Shown here: piece after piece, positions 35,504 to 48,184 of the stretch | Layout of the letters: each line of letters starts with the position of its first letter | Numbering within the stretch: position 1 is the first letter of the stretch | From: Ifrita kowaldi | Lineage: Eukaryota > Chordata > Aves > Passeriformes > Cinclosomatidae | Reading direction: 5' to 3' | Length of the DNA stretch: 64,000 nt | NCBI GenBank assembly: GCA_013398055.1 | Contig: VZRS01009490.1 | Coordinates: forward strand, 1 to 64,000 | Notes under the pieces: generated by a model | The model's input: the letters and a program-made list of their open reading frames with translations, nothing else | Told to the model about the DNA's origin: nothing | Database searches by the model: none | Program-made: the position numbers and the translations under genes

Positions 35504-38500
35504 CTTGAAATAGAAAATGTGTTAATATCACAGAGTTAATTCATTCTTTTCTTAGACAAAGAAGGAAAGTGATGCAACAAGGGTTTGGCTGAAATTATGG
35601 ACACTTTTGCTCCCACCAGTCTCTATAGCCAAGATTTCAGCTCCTGCCCTGAGGACTGGATGTACCTAATTGCATGTCTCGAACATCCAAGTCTTCAGAC
35701 TGATCTTCTATTCTATTTTTCATATGAAAATACAGGTAGAAGCCTTCAGAGTGCACTGGCAAGACAGAGAGTTTTCTCCTGTGAGGTACTTCAAAAGTCC
35801 TTGGTTTTTATTAAGAGAGGAGGTACTTGGAAAGGTGCTTTGCAGAAGACCTAGAGCACACATGCCTAAAATATTCAAAAAATGAACCTGAGAATACTGT
35901 TAAGATTTGAGAGTGTTTTGTTGTTTTTCTTTTTAATACAAAACCCTTGTTTTCAGTCACACCAAATTTTCAGTATCAGCTAACTCTCCCCTCCCACTGG
36001 TGTGCAGCACACACAGAGTCACTCTTTCTGCTTGTTCCAATGAGAGAGAGGGAAAGGAACATTGAAAAGAGACAGCTGAAAAGGTACAATTTATGATGGT
36101 TGGAAAAATTATAACTGGAGAAGGACATCCATAGGGAGGAAAAGAGAAAAATGGTCAGTCAAAAACCAAGCAAAACTTTTCCTTCACTTTTCTCCTAAAA
36201 AGGACAGGGGTGAAAGGGATAAATAATCAAAGAATATACAAAATTTCATAAATATTTATCAGATACAAAACTAGAAGTGTTGCCAAACCCAGCAAGTGCA
36301 GAAAAAATACCTGTAAATCATTTTCCCACACTGCTCTGCAGTCTCAAAACTAGAGAAAGGACCAGCTGAGGATATATTCACTACTAGAACTAGTTTAAGG
36401 CTATGTGCAGTGTCGCCATCAGTTCCTTTAATTCCTCCAGCACTGGGAGCTGCTGGGGAGCAGAGGGCTCTGCCCACACACCTCTACCTAGCTCCTTCCT
36501 GATTCTCACCCAAAATGTACAAACCAGAAACCTGCTGTGCTGACCGCCCCATCCCTCACTAACAAATACAACGTGCTCACCTATTTGTGCCTCCCATTGT
36601 CTTTTGCTAGCAGGGAAATCAGGCACTGTGGACTTCAGTACAGACTTAATATCAAGCTGAAAAAGTCTCAGACCTGGAGCAGAACCCTCCAGTACCACAG
36701 CATCAATAAGCCTGATGACCCCTGCTCTCCCCAACTCTCCCCCCATAGACCACAGCAGAATTTAATTTTCTGTCTCTATCCAATTTATTCTGGTCTATGC
36801 CCCCTCAAAAAATGCGCTTAGCAGCACCAGGCACTGAAAACATTTGCCAGGATCATGCATTCTTCTCCCCAGGTGAAGAAATGCTTTTGAAAGCACAGGA
36901 AATATGAAAGTTTCTTTCTTTAACCTTTCTGTTTTGTTTTTTGCTGAAAGAAAGAAAACTCACCGAGCAAGTAGCATATATGCAAAAGTTATGTCATGGT
37001 CAATTAAGAAGGCTGTGGTAAAATTCATAAAAAATTTTATGCAACCATCTCTTTTAAGTCACTGAAAGTACAAACCTTTCTAATTTGGAGGAGAAAATAT
37101 ATACTGCTAGAGCTTGTCTAATATACTGGACTTCACAAAGTTCACAATGGCAGGTAAGAATTGTAATTTCTATGTGGACAAAAACATCCCACACAGAAAG
37201 AATTTTCTGTAAACTTGGATCAATAGCAATGCTGGAAGAGAGAAGACTGTTGATCATCAGCCCAGTGACCCAACCAGCCATCCTGGCTGCCTGCAAACAA
37301 CACAGCCTGCAGAGGGACTGTGAAAGGAAAATAAATCAGACTGGGTTGTCATTACCATCTAAAATTTATCAATAGGACCCAGTTTCAGACATATTAGCCA
37401 ATTCTGCCACAGCTATTTCCTGCCTAGCTGTTTCCCAATACGATCCTTTACCGTATCTCATTCCAAAACACATCAACTGTGTTTCCATGCATTACCCTCA
37501 GTTTGGCAGCATGGGGGATTGAGGCAGAGGTGTTTATCTCCCAGGAATTTTTTCAACTTTTTTAATAACTGCAAGCTCTCCTGTTTTGCCCTGCCTTTGA
37601 AGACTTAGGGAAAGATCTTCATCTTTCTTTAATAAATACCAGGTGGTAATGTTGGGGAGTTGCAAATAGCATTGAATTCCTTGCCAAGGCCAGCATTTTA
37701 GCCTGGTTAGCTCAGTAATGTTGCAGAGAAAGAGGAGGAGAGCAAAATTCTTTCTTGAACACAGAGCAAGGACTGTGACAAGCTGGTCCTGGGCAATAGT
37801 GATGTAAGAACTGCTGTCAAGAGTGGTATATGTTATTGAATCACAACGTCTTTGCAAGCTGGGAGAAAAATCTATTACTTGCCTTATTTAGCAGATAGAG
37901 AAGCTAAGTAATTTGTCTCAAATCATCACATTTGTACTTAATTGTTGTCAGATCCCAGATTTAAATGGCATCATCCCCAGGTCCTCGAGACTGTGACGCA
38001 GTCCTGCTTTGCCTGTGTACAAGTCTCAAACCACTACAGCCAGAGGAAAGTCACACAGGGGTGGGGCAACCCTTTTGGGGTCTGTTCCAGAAAACCTGCT
38101 GATGCTGTGCTTGTATATACACTCCTCTGTGTTCCACTAGTGTGTCCTGCACCCCAGCACTGTCCCATGTGACACACTGAGACACCCTCACCAGCACACA
38201 GACCTTGGCAAAGCAGGGAAAGACAATGGGATCTTGCTGCAGGGCCCTTCTATCATTATCATCATTGTCTTTTCTGCAACCTCCTCACAGCAGTCATGGC
38301 TTTGCCATTCCTTAAAATAGCCCATCACTATTTAAGCTGTCACAGATTAAAATAGAAAGCTCCTATTTATATATACGTGGAAGCATAAGGAACCTTTTTC
38401 TGCACTTTCAGCCAGGCACATTAGAGCAGTAACGAGCCCATGTTCTTTCATCCCAGCCTCCAAAAGGCATATTTGTATCTCCGAAACTTCTCCCTGTAGA

Positions 38501-39526
38501 CAGCAAACTCAGCTTTGCCAAAAGACAACGCATCTCTGAGGACATTTGACCTTTCAAGACTCAGAGACTTTTCCTTTCCCCTCCCACAGTCTTTCATAAT
38601 AACTGAGTGATGTTTTGTGGGATGCAACTCGGTTACTTACCAAACAGGTATAAATTCAGTGACTCAGTTTGCAGAAGTGATTCCGATGAAAATAGTTTTG
38701 AATACAACTTTTTTCCCCAACATCTTTTCACAGACAGTAAAACTGGGAACCACCAACACCACCAACTTTCACCTCTCCAGCACTGTTGTGACTCTGTTTT
38801 CTTTCAGTACAAGTGCTCCTTGTGAGTCCACTGCCTCACGGCTGTATTTGTAACCAGGCACAGAAGGAAAATGTGCCCATGCTGAATGCACACACATGTA
38901 TATCAAAGAGGCTTGCAGAACATGCAGGGTAACATGAAGGTTGCACTGTGAAACTTGAAACAGACATCATGACCACTCTCCTACCCTTTTATCTAGGAAG
39001 AAGAGTGCTGAGGGAAGTGTCCTATATTTAACACCATGACTCAGACAATCTTGCTAAGGATAACAGATTGTGACTGATCCTTTACCCCTAGTCTCAAGAA
39101 ATTTTCTGGAGTGTGACTGGAAGACTGCTACCTAAACTGTGCACATGTATTACTGCTGAGCAAGGCACAGCATGGAAGCAGCACCTTGTTTTCCAGGTGA
39201 CCTACCATGGAAGCTGTGCATGACCTAGTGAATAACAGTAACTTGCAAAAATGCCAGTTTAGAAGCTGCACGAAAGGATTTTGCAACACATTTACTCTAA
39301 GAGTGACATAAAGCAGCAATGGAGAAGCCTAAATGCAAGCATAAAATGAATATAAAAGATGGCCAGAGACTCCTGCAGTCCCAGGCTCACCCAAAACTGC
39401 CTGAAATTAGTCATATGTTAAATTGACTTAGATTTCTCAAAATCTTCAACTCCTCAACTTGCTCTGATATTGTTTCACTGTTGTTTTTTTTTTTATTAAA
39501 TAAATGAACTAGCACATATTACTGAC
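35504..39526. other. COL22A1 intron, 4.0 kb
   Basis: No recognisable mobile element or exon. Open frames of up to 118 codons (for example minus strand 36390-36746) have no domain or collagen pattern. A T run at 39484-39494 lies close to the acceptor side of the intron that follows. Confidence 0.6.
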
Positions 39527-39571
39527 CTTTTGACCTTTGGGACCTTCAAAGCCAAGTGGACCCCTCTCCCC
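39527..39571 (-). CDS. COL22A1: COL22A1 collagen exon 1 of helix, 45 bp
   Basis: Spliced reading: GERGPLGFEGPKGQK, five perfect Gly-X-Y triplets, phase 0 on both sides. It follows CPPGQK of the linker exon, so it is the first true triple-helix exon. The acceptor is tttgtcttag. The donor is GTCAGT, the weakest-looking donor after the gtattt at 7008, but still a valid GT donor. KGE, KGQ and ERG triplets are typical of stable, charged helix segments. Confidence 0.92.
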
Positions 39572-40017
39572 CTAAGACAAAAAAGACATGATTAATCAAA
39601 CTGATCTTCTCATTTTATATTCAAGCAAGGGGCCCGATCCTACATCTACTGAGGACAACAAAAATGTTTTCAGGTTTAAGCAGAGAAGAGAATAAAGCTG
39701 ACATGTCCTCAGGAGCAATGACAATGAAGCTGGTCTTTCAGAGGTCCCAGTCAGAGCCAGAACAAGCAAGAACATTGCTTTTAAAAGCTATCAGATTTTT
39801 TTTCAATGTGGCCACATTTACCTTCAGAATCTGTTTTATTTTATTTGAAGGATGTACATAACTAGGCTGGATAAGAACAATCACTTTGTTTTTGATGTTC
39901 TTACCAGGACTACCAGCATGATCAGAATCACTGAATCAGGTAAAGAGAAAACACCTGGGGAAACTTCCATTACCTCTATAGACATCCCAAATGAAACACG
40001 CTTGTCTCAACACTCAC
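39572..40017. other. COL22A1 intron, 0.45 kb
   Basis: Short intron joining the linker exon to the first helix exon. Nothing else is seen in it. Confidence 0.75.
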
Positions 40018-40131
40018 CTTTTGTCCAGGAGGACAGGAGCAGTTGAAAATCTTCAGATGTCCAACTTGCTCACTGCCAACAGTGGGCCTCACTTCCAGGG
40101 GAGGTGCTTCCGTCAGGACCGTGACCTGGCA
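40018..40131 (-). CDS. COL22A1: COL22A1 exon: non-collagenous linker into the triple helix
   Basis: This 114-bp, 38-codon exon reads CQVTVLTEAPPLEVRPTVG, then SEQVGHLKIFNCSCPPGQK. It connects the TSPN domain to the first Gly-X-Y exon. NCSC carries two cysteines that may form interchain bonds at the helix start, and NCS is also a possible N-glycosylation sequon. The acceptor is read as gtttgggtgcag before TGCCAG. An alternative AG six bases further in (before GTCACG) would drop the first two codons. The first is preferred because Cys-Gln opens this segment in the homologue I remember. From memory, mammalian versions carry a long proline run here; this copy has only PP. The donor is gtgagt. Confidence 0.92.
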
Positions 40132-40734
40132 CTGCACCCAAACACCCAAGGTCAGGACAAAGCCTTTGATGCTGGAAAGTTTCCCCTTCCACCCACTTTA
40201 GACAAATCAAGGCACAACTGTGTAACACAGCCAAATGTGTCCTCATGAGGAATGAAATCCCACAAAAGCCATTCATCCAAACCATAGGGGAAAATGTGGC
40301 AAAATGAACAATGAACTTCTTTAACCAAGGTTGAGGGAAGAAGAGTGAAAGGAGGGTGTAAGTTTCAAGTGAGAGTTGGGCACAGGAAAATAAGCTGCAA
40401 CTGGCACTGTTTTTAGTTGTTCTCAAATAAAACCAGTGGGAAACGTTGAATATTTCATGCTGCATTTCTGTTGTTCCATCATCACTTCAGGGTTTTGTTT
40501 CCCCTGACAGTTTGACACGGAAAGAGAAACTTGGAAACTTTGAATTCCTCATACTCACCCCTCTGCAGTGGTGCTCCTCTGGCGCTGCTACAGTGCCAAT
40601 TACACAGTTAGGTTTCAATCACCTTTATTAAACAAAATTATAATCCTACACTGCCACATATTCCCTGATTTATGCAATAGATTTCAATGAAGAGTGTTCA
40701 TGTGAAAATGAATAAATGACAAAAAGGAGCTTAC
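40132..40734. other. COL22A1 intron, 0.6 kb
   Basis: Short intron between the TSPN C-terminal exon and the linker exon. A donor-like ACTCAC at 40554-40559 has no matching acceptor, so no extra exon is called. Confidence 0.7.
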
Positions 40735-40815
40735 TGGTCCAGAGGGAATGTCGCAGCAGGTCTCCAGCTCGGCGTGCCGGGAATCACAGTAAATCACCAT
40801 CCGCTGAAGATCAAA
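40735..40815 (-). CDS. COL22A1: COL22A1 exon: TSPN C-terminal segment
   Basis: This 81-bp, 27-codon, phase-0 exon reads FDLQRMVIYCDSRHAELE followed by TCCDIPSGP. The FDLQRxxIYCDS pattern closes the TSPN domain in FACIT and related collagens. The three cysteines (one in YCDS, two in TCC) are likely partners for the domain disulfide and for chain or linker disulfides. The acceptor is tgtctcccag and the donor is gtaagc. It lies 1.0 kb from the main TSPN exon and 0.6 kb from the linker exon, giving a tight cluster of N-terminal exons at 40-42 kb. Confidence 0.95.
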
Positions 40816-41839
40816 CTGGGAGACAGAGAGAGGCAACAGTCTCAGAGACAGTGAATTATTAAAGACTGTGTCCTTTTGCTTGGCCACAAACAGAGCAGGC
40901 AAATACAAACAAAAACCAGATGGTGCTAACTTCAGAGCGGTTCTGTGGATCCTGTAGTCAATCTCTATCTCTCCCTATCAATAACAGACCAATATCTCAG
41001 CATGCTCCAAGAGCTGAGATAATAAGACCCTGAAAAGGCCTATTCAAATTCTGATGCAGGTTTTCATGCTAATCCCCATGTTCTGGCCAAATTTCTGTCT
41101 GAGAAGACATATCCTGGCCACATCTATCCCTCCTAGAATTTCATCTAGACACAAGGCCTGTTTTTCTCCTGTTGTGTCTTGCATCTTCTGACCATTTATT
41201 CCTGCGTGAGAAATGTTATGAATACATTTGATATGCATGTGGCATCCGTTTTGCACAGCTAAGAAAGATTATACAAGTCTCAAACACCAAACAATCACAC
41301 ATAAATTATACCAGGGTAGCACTGCTGCTGGACAATCAGCCTGTGTGTCTCGACTTTGGTTCATTTGTACTAAGGGTCATTTAATAACTGAGGAATGGAG
41401 AATATATCCCAACTCTCCTGAGTTAACAAGCTTCCTTTTCTTCCCCCATCTCTTTCTATCACATGTGGAAACATTCATAATGCCAAGATAGATGGAGAAA
41501 GACCTTTCTGTGTAGTTCAGTACCCAGTTTGATGATATTTGCGTACGATTTTGTCTCTGCTTCTAAGTGCAGCACATTCTGTGACTAGACAGAAAGGTGA
41601 AATAAACTTCTCATTTTTAATCCCTGTTATGGAGACACAGTCTCACATGAAAAGACAGCAAGTCCTGTACATCATAAGGTGCCAATCTGTTTTAGCTATG
41701 TAACACCGGCAGCATTTCAGCAATGCTGCCTCAGGAAAAGGGTCAAGTACAACACAACCCCCAAAACCCCACTCATGCACAGGCTGCAAACCCAAAGCTG
41801 AACGTTACCCCAGCTCTAATCAGCAAGTGCAGTACTTAC
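40816..41839. other. COL22A1 intron, 1.0 kb
   Basis: Unique intron between the two main TSPN exons. No repeat is seen. Confidence 0.7.
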
Positions 41840-42115
41840 ATCAATGGGGACACTGTCATACAAGCGTTTGCCAATCACAGTCTTTCCTTGAATATCAATG
41901 TTTTCCCTGTCTTCAATGGGCAGCATCTGCACCAGCTTGCAGTCTATGTACAGCGAGACAGCCTTGGACTGGATGCTGAGGGCAATTTTGTGCCAGTTGC
42001 GGTCAAACAGGTCACTGACCCGTGTGTTTCGGAAGACCACCCTGACAGCGTCCTTGGTGAGCCCAACAGCGTTGTACTCCACAGCTTTGTTCTCTCCGTC
42101 CAGCCGGATCGAGAC
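41840..42115 (-). CDS. COL22A1: COL22A1 exon: TSPN domain, main part
   Basis: This 276-bp, 92-codon exon is the largest in the window and is phase 0 on both sides. It opens with VSIRLDGENKAVEYNAVG. Further landmarks are RVVFR, then DLFDRNWHKIALSIQ, YIDCKLVQ, and ENIDIQGKTVIGKRLYDS before VPID. The WHKIALSI motif and the single Cys in YIDC are standard TSPN features. That Cys probably pairs with a Cys in the next exon. The acceptor is ttccttgcag and the donor is gtaagt. A longer open frame continues upstream of the acceptor to about 42526, but that part is intron read-through: it precedes the splice site and has no domain similarity. I am confident of the gene because RLYDSVPID runs straight into the FDLQR exon, as expected for COL22A1. 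Confidence 0.96.
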
Positions 42116-44119
42116 CTGCAAGGAAACAGAAGGGGGTTTGCTAAGGAAGAAAGCCTTCTCCTTCCTCCTGACTGCTTTCCATCGCCACCAACACCCCAAA
42201 GCCAGGGATGGCACAGGCTGTGGTGAGAAGCTCAAGCAAAGAGCAGAGGACAGAATTTTGTGGGAGATACGGACAGGGAGCCTACACCTGTGCTGGTAGA
42301 TAAGATGGGGCTGCACAGGCTTCGGTGCAGACCCATGACCAGCTAAAGCCTCCTCCTGTGAGTACAACCCTTGGCATGGTTTCAGCACAGGGCACCTTGC
42401 TGCCGTGGCTGGGTGGTAACGCAGCTCAGGGGCACCTCCCCAAAGGCACAAAGCTGGACCTGGTTTGGATCCCTCTATCCCATGTACTGCTCCACTACTT
42501 CCCAGCAGGCTCTTTACTCCCATCACATGCCCTCAAGTGTCCCCTGGGATATGGAAAAACACCTCACTGCCTGGTATGAAACCAGCCTGCTGAGCTGTGG
42601 CACTGCCCACACTTTATTTCAGGTGCTTTGAATAGAAAACTACACCCCATCCCCTGTCCTGCAAGCTACAGAGCAGGCAAAAATAGGTTTTTGAAGACAT
42701 GCAACTTTGAGTTCATTTACAAATTGGATCTTCTTTCACCAAAGTCAGGCAGTTACCAGCAAGCAGTGGGGAATGGAGCAGGTAGAGCCAGGAGTGGTGT
42801 ATCCACAAGCTGCAGGGCTGGGAGGAGTTTGGGCCACCTTGGCACCAAGCTGTGAGTGATGGGAGGAGCCCAGGGTAGGCTAACTCCACATCTGACCCGA
42901 CTTCTCCGTGCAGCTGAGCACTGTGCTGGCTGGGAATGCCTGCTCGGATCAGTGTTGGTTCAGGAGTGTCTGCATCTCTGAACTATGCAGGTCTGCAAGG
43001 AAGTGGCCAAACCACAACCAACTTTACATGAAAGGAGGCTCATGGGGCTCTAAGGCGCTTCTGGCACCACAATTTAAGGCACTTTTGAAATTATTACTGG
43101 AAATACTGAATGTTTTTTTCTCTTCTCACTTAAGCAGCTCAAGCTTTCAACTTCCTTCTAGAAATACTGAGTGACACACATTCTCACTCTGCAGCAACTA
43201 GGAATGCATGTGGCACAGTAAACCACATTTCATTTAACAATGTGCAGCTGATAGTAACTTTCATGTAAACCTTTTACCATTGTCTCAAACCCAGTTATCT
43301 AACTCTTCAAACTGCACCTATCCTTCACTGAGAGCTCCCAAAATCCTTTTAAATACTGGTCCCAAAGCAGCAATACTGAATTATTTTAACTATGTGAGCC
43401 CATGCTGACAGCCCACTTTAGAGTCCTAGGTAATGCCACCACCACTATATTTGGTGCTGAGCAGAAACATGTACAGCCCATCCAAACCACTCCCTTTGAA
43501 GCACCCTCAAAAACCTAAACTCTACCAAGCTGCTAAGAACATATTGTGTAGGGACAGGCAGCCCTTTAGTACACACTTATAGAATTTTTTTTCCTGAGAA
43601 CATGAAAGTACTTGAAAAAAAATTATTAGATCAAATTGTGCAGCAGTCAGGACTCAGGGTCATGGAGCGATAATAGGTGTTACACCCACATCCAGAACAG
43701 GAACCCATAATGCCTTTACAGGATACCTAGAAGTCTGGCAAAACCTGACATTAACTCACTGCTCTGTCGTATATCTCTGTGACATCTTTTTCCAAGCAGG
43801 TGAAACATTTTCCCTAAGCAGAACTGTCTGAACAAAACAACTGAAAACCCAACAGTGGTTTCAAGACCAAGGATGGTATTTTTCTGTCCCCCTTTCCAAC
43901 TAACACATTTATCTGCATCCTAATAAGAACCAAGGTGTATACAAACCTTTCTTCAGGGTTTGAACTAAATGTGAAAGATTTTCAGCAAAATGCACTGAAA
44001 AAGTAATGGGATTTTTACCAGTTCATAAGAAAAAGGAGTGGGAGGTTAAGGCAAGAAAACTGGCTCATGGCAAGAAAAAAAAAAAAGGCTGTTCTGCTGG
44101 CTGCAAAAGGGCATCTTAC
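42116..44119. other. COL22A1 intron, 2.0 kb
   Basis: The part next to the TSPN exon (42116-42900) is GC-richer and stays open in several frames, including the frame continuing from the exon, but has no domain signature. An A run lies at 44076-44087. No mobile element is identified. Confidence 0.65.
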
Positions 44120-44243
44120 CTGTGGTATTCCATACTTGTCAATAATCTGCCAGATATACCAGTCTTCTTTCCTGGAAGCCTTCCGGAATTTGAAAGTAGT
44201 TACAAAGGCATATTCATCAGGCAGGCCTTGTGGAAATACATCC
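44120..44243 (-). CDS. COL22A1: COL22A1 exon: TSPN domain, second part
   Basis: This 124-bp exon completes the split Glu codon and then reads DVFPQGLPDEYAFVTTFKF, followed by RKASRKEDWYIWQIIDKYG and IPQ. FPxGLPxEYAFVTTFK with a following W-Y-I-W-Q pattern is the classic beta-strand core of TSPN/LamG-like domains in FACIT collagens. The acceptor is ...catgccag and the donor is gtaaga. It ends exactly after a codon (phase 0). The 1-base start matches the 2-base end of the exon at 51016, which supports both calls. Exon length and residues leave no gap when spliced to the 41840-42115 exon. Confidence 0.95.
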
Positions 44244-45179
44244 CTGGCATGGGAGGGGAAAAACAGCAATGTATCAGGCTTAGCAGTGAAGAGCAGAACT
44301 TCTAAAACTCTCTCCATGTCCCAGCAACGCTTTCTAAAAGTATCATTATAGTTCCTAAAAAATCTGCTTTATTTGGAAGCCTGGAGAGAGATGAACATGA
44401 GCTTGTGCCCTCCAGGTTCTGTCTTTGTGGAGCCCTTTTATCATTCCAATGGTAAAGCTCTCAAATTGGATAAAACATAATGGAAATCTGCAGTTGAGTA
44501 TCCATCATGTTAAAAAGGTTGTTTTTCACTTCATGCTTCTAGTCATACAATATGTGAATAATTCTGTTCTGCTCCAGATGCACCGGAGACCTGTGACTTC
44601 TGAGAACAGCCAGGAACACGCAAAAACTTCTGTAAATGTACCAAATTATAGCAACAAATATTATAACATCTGCTCCAAAACAGGCACTACAGCTCATGTC
44701 CTTCCAAGATATTCCTTAGCTGGTGGCCCTGGATAACAGAAGCTTCTCAAATCAAGCATTGCAAACACATCAGGCAGAAATTTACTCAGCCTGATACCAC
44801 AACCCCTGCACGTACCCAAAACATGAAGTAACCAAACCCAACACTGTTTCTCTCTACTCCAGCATAAAACCCTGGCATAACATAGGGATGCAGGGCTGCA
44901 CAGAAGGGATAACTAATCCAGTATCACTATTTTTTTTTGTTACTAGCCATTATTGGATGCCTAAGAACAAGAATGAACAAAAAAACATCTCTCTCCTACC
45001 TCCAGATCTTTGGAATCCAGGAGTTTAATTCAGAGACAAATTAAATTTCTACATCAATAAATTTTTATGGATTTATCTCATTTAGACTTCTGCATCCTCC
45101 CCATGAACTCAGGTAAACTTATGACGTTCACGACCTCCCTTGACAAGGAATCACCCTCTGCTGCCCATTGCATGATGGG

Positions 45180-45410
45180 CCTCCTCCTGTTTGGTTAGGT
45201 CCTAACTCAGTTCTTATCAGGGACAATGCAATGAACGTATTCTTTTTCTATCTTTTATACCATCCATGATTTTTCAAACTTTGCTTGTAATGCCTCTAAG
45301 CCATCTCTTTTCCCACCTGAAGAGTACCAGTTAACATTGTTCTTCATGCTCAAGCCAACCTGCTCCTTTCATCATTCCTAAAGAAACCCTTCCCAAATAT
45401 CATGTCTTTG
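45180..45410 (-). repeat. Ancient CR1-like LINE relic
   Basis: TATCTTTTATACCATCC, CTAAGCCATCTCTTTTCCCA and CATGCTCAAGCCAACC on the plus strand follow the order of the reverse-complemented old CR1 3' UTR, heavily diverged. It gives no coding potential. Confidence 0.45.
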
Positions 45411-46044
45411 CTTCAGGATACCTGAGCAGTCAGGCATAAACACTCAACAGAAAACTAAACAGAATGGCAGCAATTAATGAAGAGCAAACTACGAAGACAT
45501 TGTCTTAATGAATAGTTGAGATAATCCATCACTATGCAGAAACTGGCACAGTTCAAGGCACATAAAACTAGAGGCCTTTAATTGTATTAAAAGCAAACAG
45601 TCCTCAAAATTTCCAGAATACTGTTTTGCAATTGCAGCAAAGATTGAGATCCAGTCTTTCTAATGCCAAAATATTCAATCATATTTTAATCTGTGCTTTG
45701 AATCTCCTATCTTTTCAGCCAAGTTATAAATTCAGAACACTCTATTTTCATCCATTAATATGGCTTTTGCTGTATAAAGTTCCCCTGCAGGATATGCAGC
45801 ATTATGAGTTGGTTTTCCCTCTGGGGACACAGAGACTCTCTGAATTCTTCCAACACAAAAGAAAACTGAACCAGGCTCCCACTAGCTCCCTTACAAAATC
45901 CTTCCTTTAGGAGAGCAGACAAGGCTCTCTCACTTTTTGGTACTAGCTATTTTAACCAGGGAGGCCCCACTTGCCTGGAAGTTAGCAAAGCTACAAGAAT
46001 GACCAGAAGGAGCACCTGGAGGTGAACAGAAGTAGGATCCAGAA

Positions 46045-46275
46045 GGAGGATTGCCTTAAACTAGATATTGAGAAAAAATTCTTTACTGAAAAGGTGGTCA
46101 GGCACTGGAACTGTCTGCTCAGGAAGTGGTGGATTTGCCATTGCTGGAAATGTTCAAATAAAAGTGTAGATGTGGCACTTGGGAACATGGTTTAGTGGTG
46201 AATGTGGAAGTGTAGGATAACTGTTGGACTCAGTGATCTTATAGGGCTTTTCCAAACTTAACGATTTTATGGTTC
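46045..46275 (+). mobile_element. CR1 LINE 3' fragment
   Basis: GAGGATTGCCTTAAACTAG, GAGAAAAAATTCTTTACTG, AAAAGGTGGTCAGGCACTGG, CAGGAAGTGGTGGATTTGCC and the terminal GTTGGACTCAGTGATCTTAT...GATTTTATGG are in sense-strand CR1 3' order. Orientation is opposite to COL22A1. Confidence 0.85.
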
Positions 46276-47391
46276 TGGACAGCTCTGAGCTGAGAACAGG
46301 AATATCATCATGCGACCTTAATTTCAAAAAGGGTTTTCAGATGCTTAATGCCCACAGAAATAACTGGGAGTTAGGTACCTAAATATCCCTGTGAGCCTGG
46401 CCACACCTCATCACACAAGGCTGACAAACAGCCCATCAAGTAGATTTAAACTGACAGAAAGCCATAATGACCCATTACCTGCCACCCTCAACTGATTTTT
46501 AAAGCTGCTGAGGAACCAGCTGCAAGTTCCCAACAGAGAAAGGTTTCATGCCAAAAGCAAATCTAAAGACACTCTCATTGCTTTGAAGATGTGACAAAAG
46601 CTCTTTCTGAAGTCATTGGTCCCTGTATGTTTTACAGAGCTGCATTGCTACATAAGTAACAAAAACTTTGTTTAGGAGTTTTAACTTATTTCCACATTTA
46701 AAAACTATCCCCATCTAGAAGTTCAGCTTTACTTGGGGATCCAAGAGTAGGAACTGCTGTCCCCAGAAATGTTTTATGTTCTTCTTTCACACAAGGCTGA
46801 ATTGAACTGATGATCGATATTGTGGAACTTTGCTGGATGCCTGGTACCTACAGGGAGCATTCTGCCAACTCCTTGGTCTATAATTCTGGCAACAGGATAG
46901 ATTGCAGAAGAGGTCTTTATAAAACTCAAAGACAAAAGAATCTCCCAGTGCTGCAGGTTAGTCTAAGAATCAATTAACTCAACTACAAGGTCAGGTGGAT
47001 CACAACTTGTACAAAAAAAAAAAATTAATAAGAAGGCAGAAAACTCTCTTAACCATTGCTGATTTTCAATATATAGCAACCTCACATGCTTTAATTTGCA
47101 ATAAGAGCTTTCATCTGTGACAATAAGCATGAGATCCTACATCTATCACAACCCTATGGAAAAAATGGTATTATCAGTTCTCATTTCAGACACTGAATGT
47201 AACAACATTTAATAGGGGTTTTACATTTGTTGAGGAAGAGTGTGGTTAATGTACTTGAGCAATTTGACCAATTTTACAACAGCTAAAACCCACTAGTATG
47301 AAATGTAACCCACTAAGATCTGCAAAACCAAGTTGGAGAAAGCCAGTTCATTTCGATATGCTTCACATCACCAGAGGGTCTTAGAATGATA

Positions 47392-47430
47392 GGAGGAAAA
47401 AAAAAAAAGGAAAAAGGAAAAAGGAAAAGG
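47392..47430 (+). repeat. Simple purine repeat (GGAAAAA type)
   Basis: A poly-A run is followed by three imperfect GGAAAAA units. It is likely polymorphic in length. Confidence 0.85.
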
Positions 47431-47784
47431 CTATAGAAGGATGTGTCTCATACATCTTTGGCAGGCATCTTTTTGGCTTCTACTTCAGAAACCACAGTGA
47501 TGGAATAGATACAACCTCTCTAGGTACGTTCTTCCTGTCTTTCTCTGTCCTACATGCTGTAAAAAAGGAATCTATCCTAAATTTCACTTGCTGTAGTTTA
47601 ATTTTCCCGAAACAACTTTTTTCCACAAGAAGCCATGTGAACAACTTGTTCTCCTCTCCTTGCTGCAGTCTTTTCTGTTCTTTTCTGTGTTTCTCAGCTC
47701 TCCCTACAGTCCTTTACTCTCTACAAGACAAAAAAAGCCTTCAGTCACTCCATCTCCATCATGCTTTAACTCATTTACCTTGTT

Positions 47785-48045
47785 AGAAATAGGAGATGGG
47801 GAGGGACCTCCTGAGATCATCTTATCTAAAAAACATTTTTCTTGTGTTTAGATTTAATGGATTAAAATTGTTCCCATTCTTTCTTGTCCTGTCAATGAAT
47901 ATGACTAAAAGGATTCTGGCTCCATAGTCTTTGTTTCCTCCCCATCAGGTATTTATACACATGGGTAAGATCCTCCGTCCCTGAGTCTTCCCTTCTCTAA
48001 GCTGAACAAGCTTTTTTTGTCTCTGCTGTTCTCAATGTTAAATAT
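47785..48045 (-). mobile_element. Old CR1 LINE fragment
   Basis: GGGACCTCCTGAGATCATCT, TTCTTTCTTGTCCTGTCAAT, GGATTCTGGCTCC, CAGGTATTTATACACATGGG and CTTCCCTTCTCTAAGCTGAA are the reverse-complement CR1 3' UTR in order. It is moderately diverged. Confidence 0.7.
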
Positions 48046-48184
48046 TTGTTTGGGAAAAGTAAGAAACAAGGAAGATTTCAACAGGTTCCGTATTCAGTGT
48101 AGGAGGTTTCAGTAGCTTTTTGTACAATTTCTTCCCTGGGAAGGAGACAAATGATGAGACCAGGGCAGGACCCCATGGAGAAAC

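Noticed and set aside
40560..40602. Minus-strand block before a GTGAGT-like donor between the TSPN and linker exons
   Set aside because: No acceptor AG with a pyrimidine tract at the other end, no Gly-X-Y pattern, and the flanking exons already join in frame without it.
42116..42526. Upstream extension of the TSPN open frame to a 236-codon ORF
   Set aside because: It crosses a good acceptor (ttccttgcag) and the added residues have no TSPN similarity. The 44120 exon supplies the correct preceding sequence.
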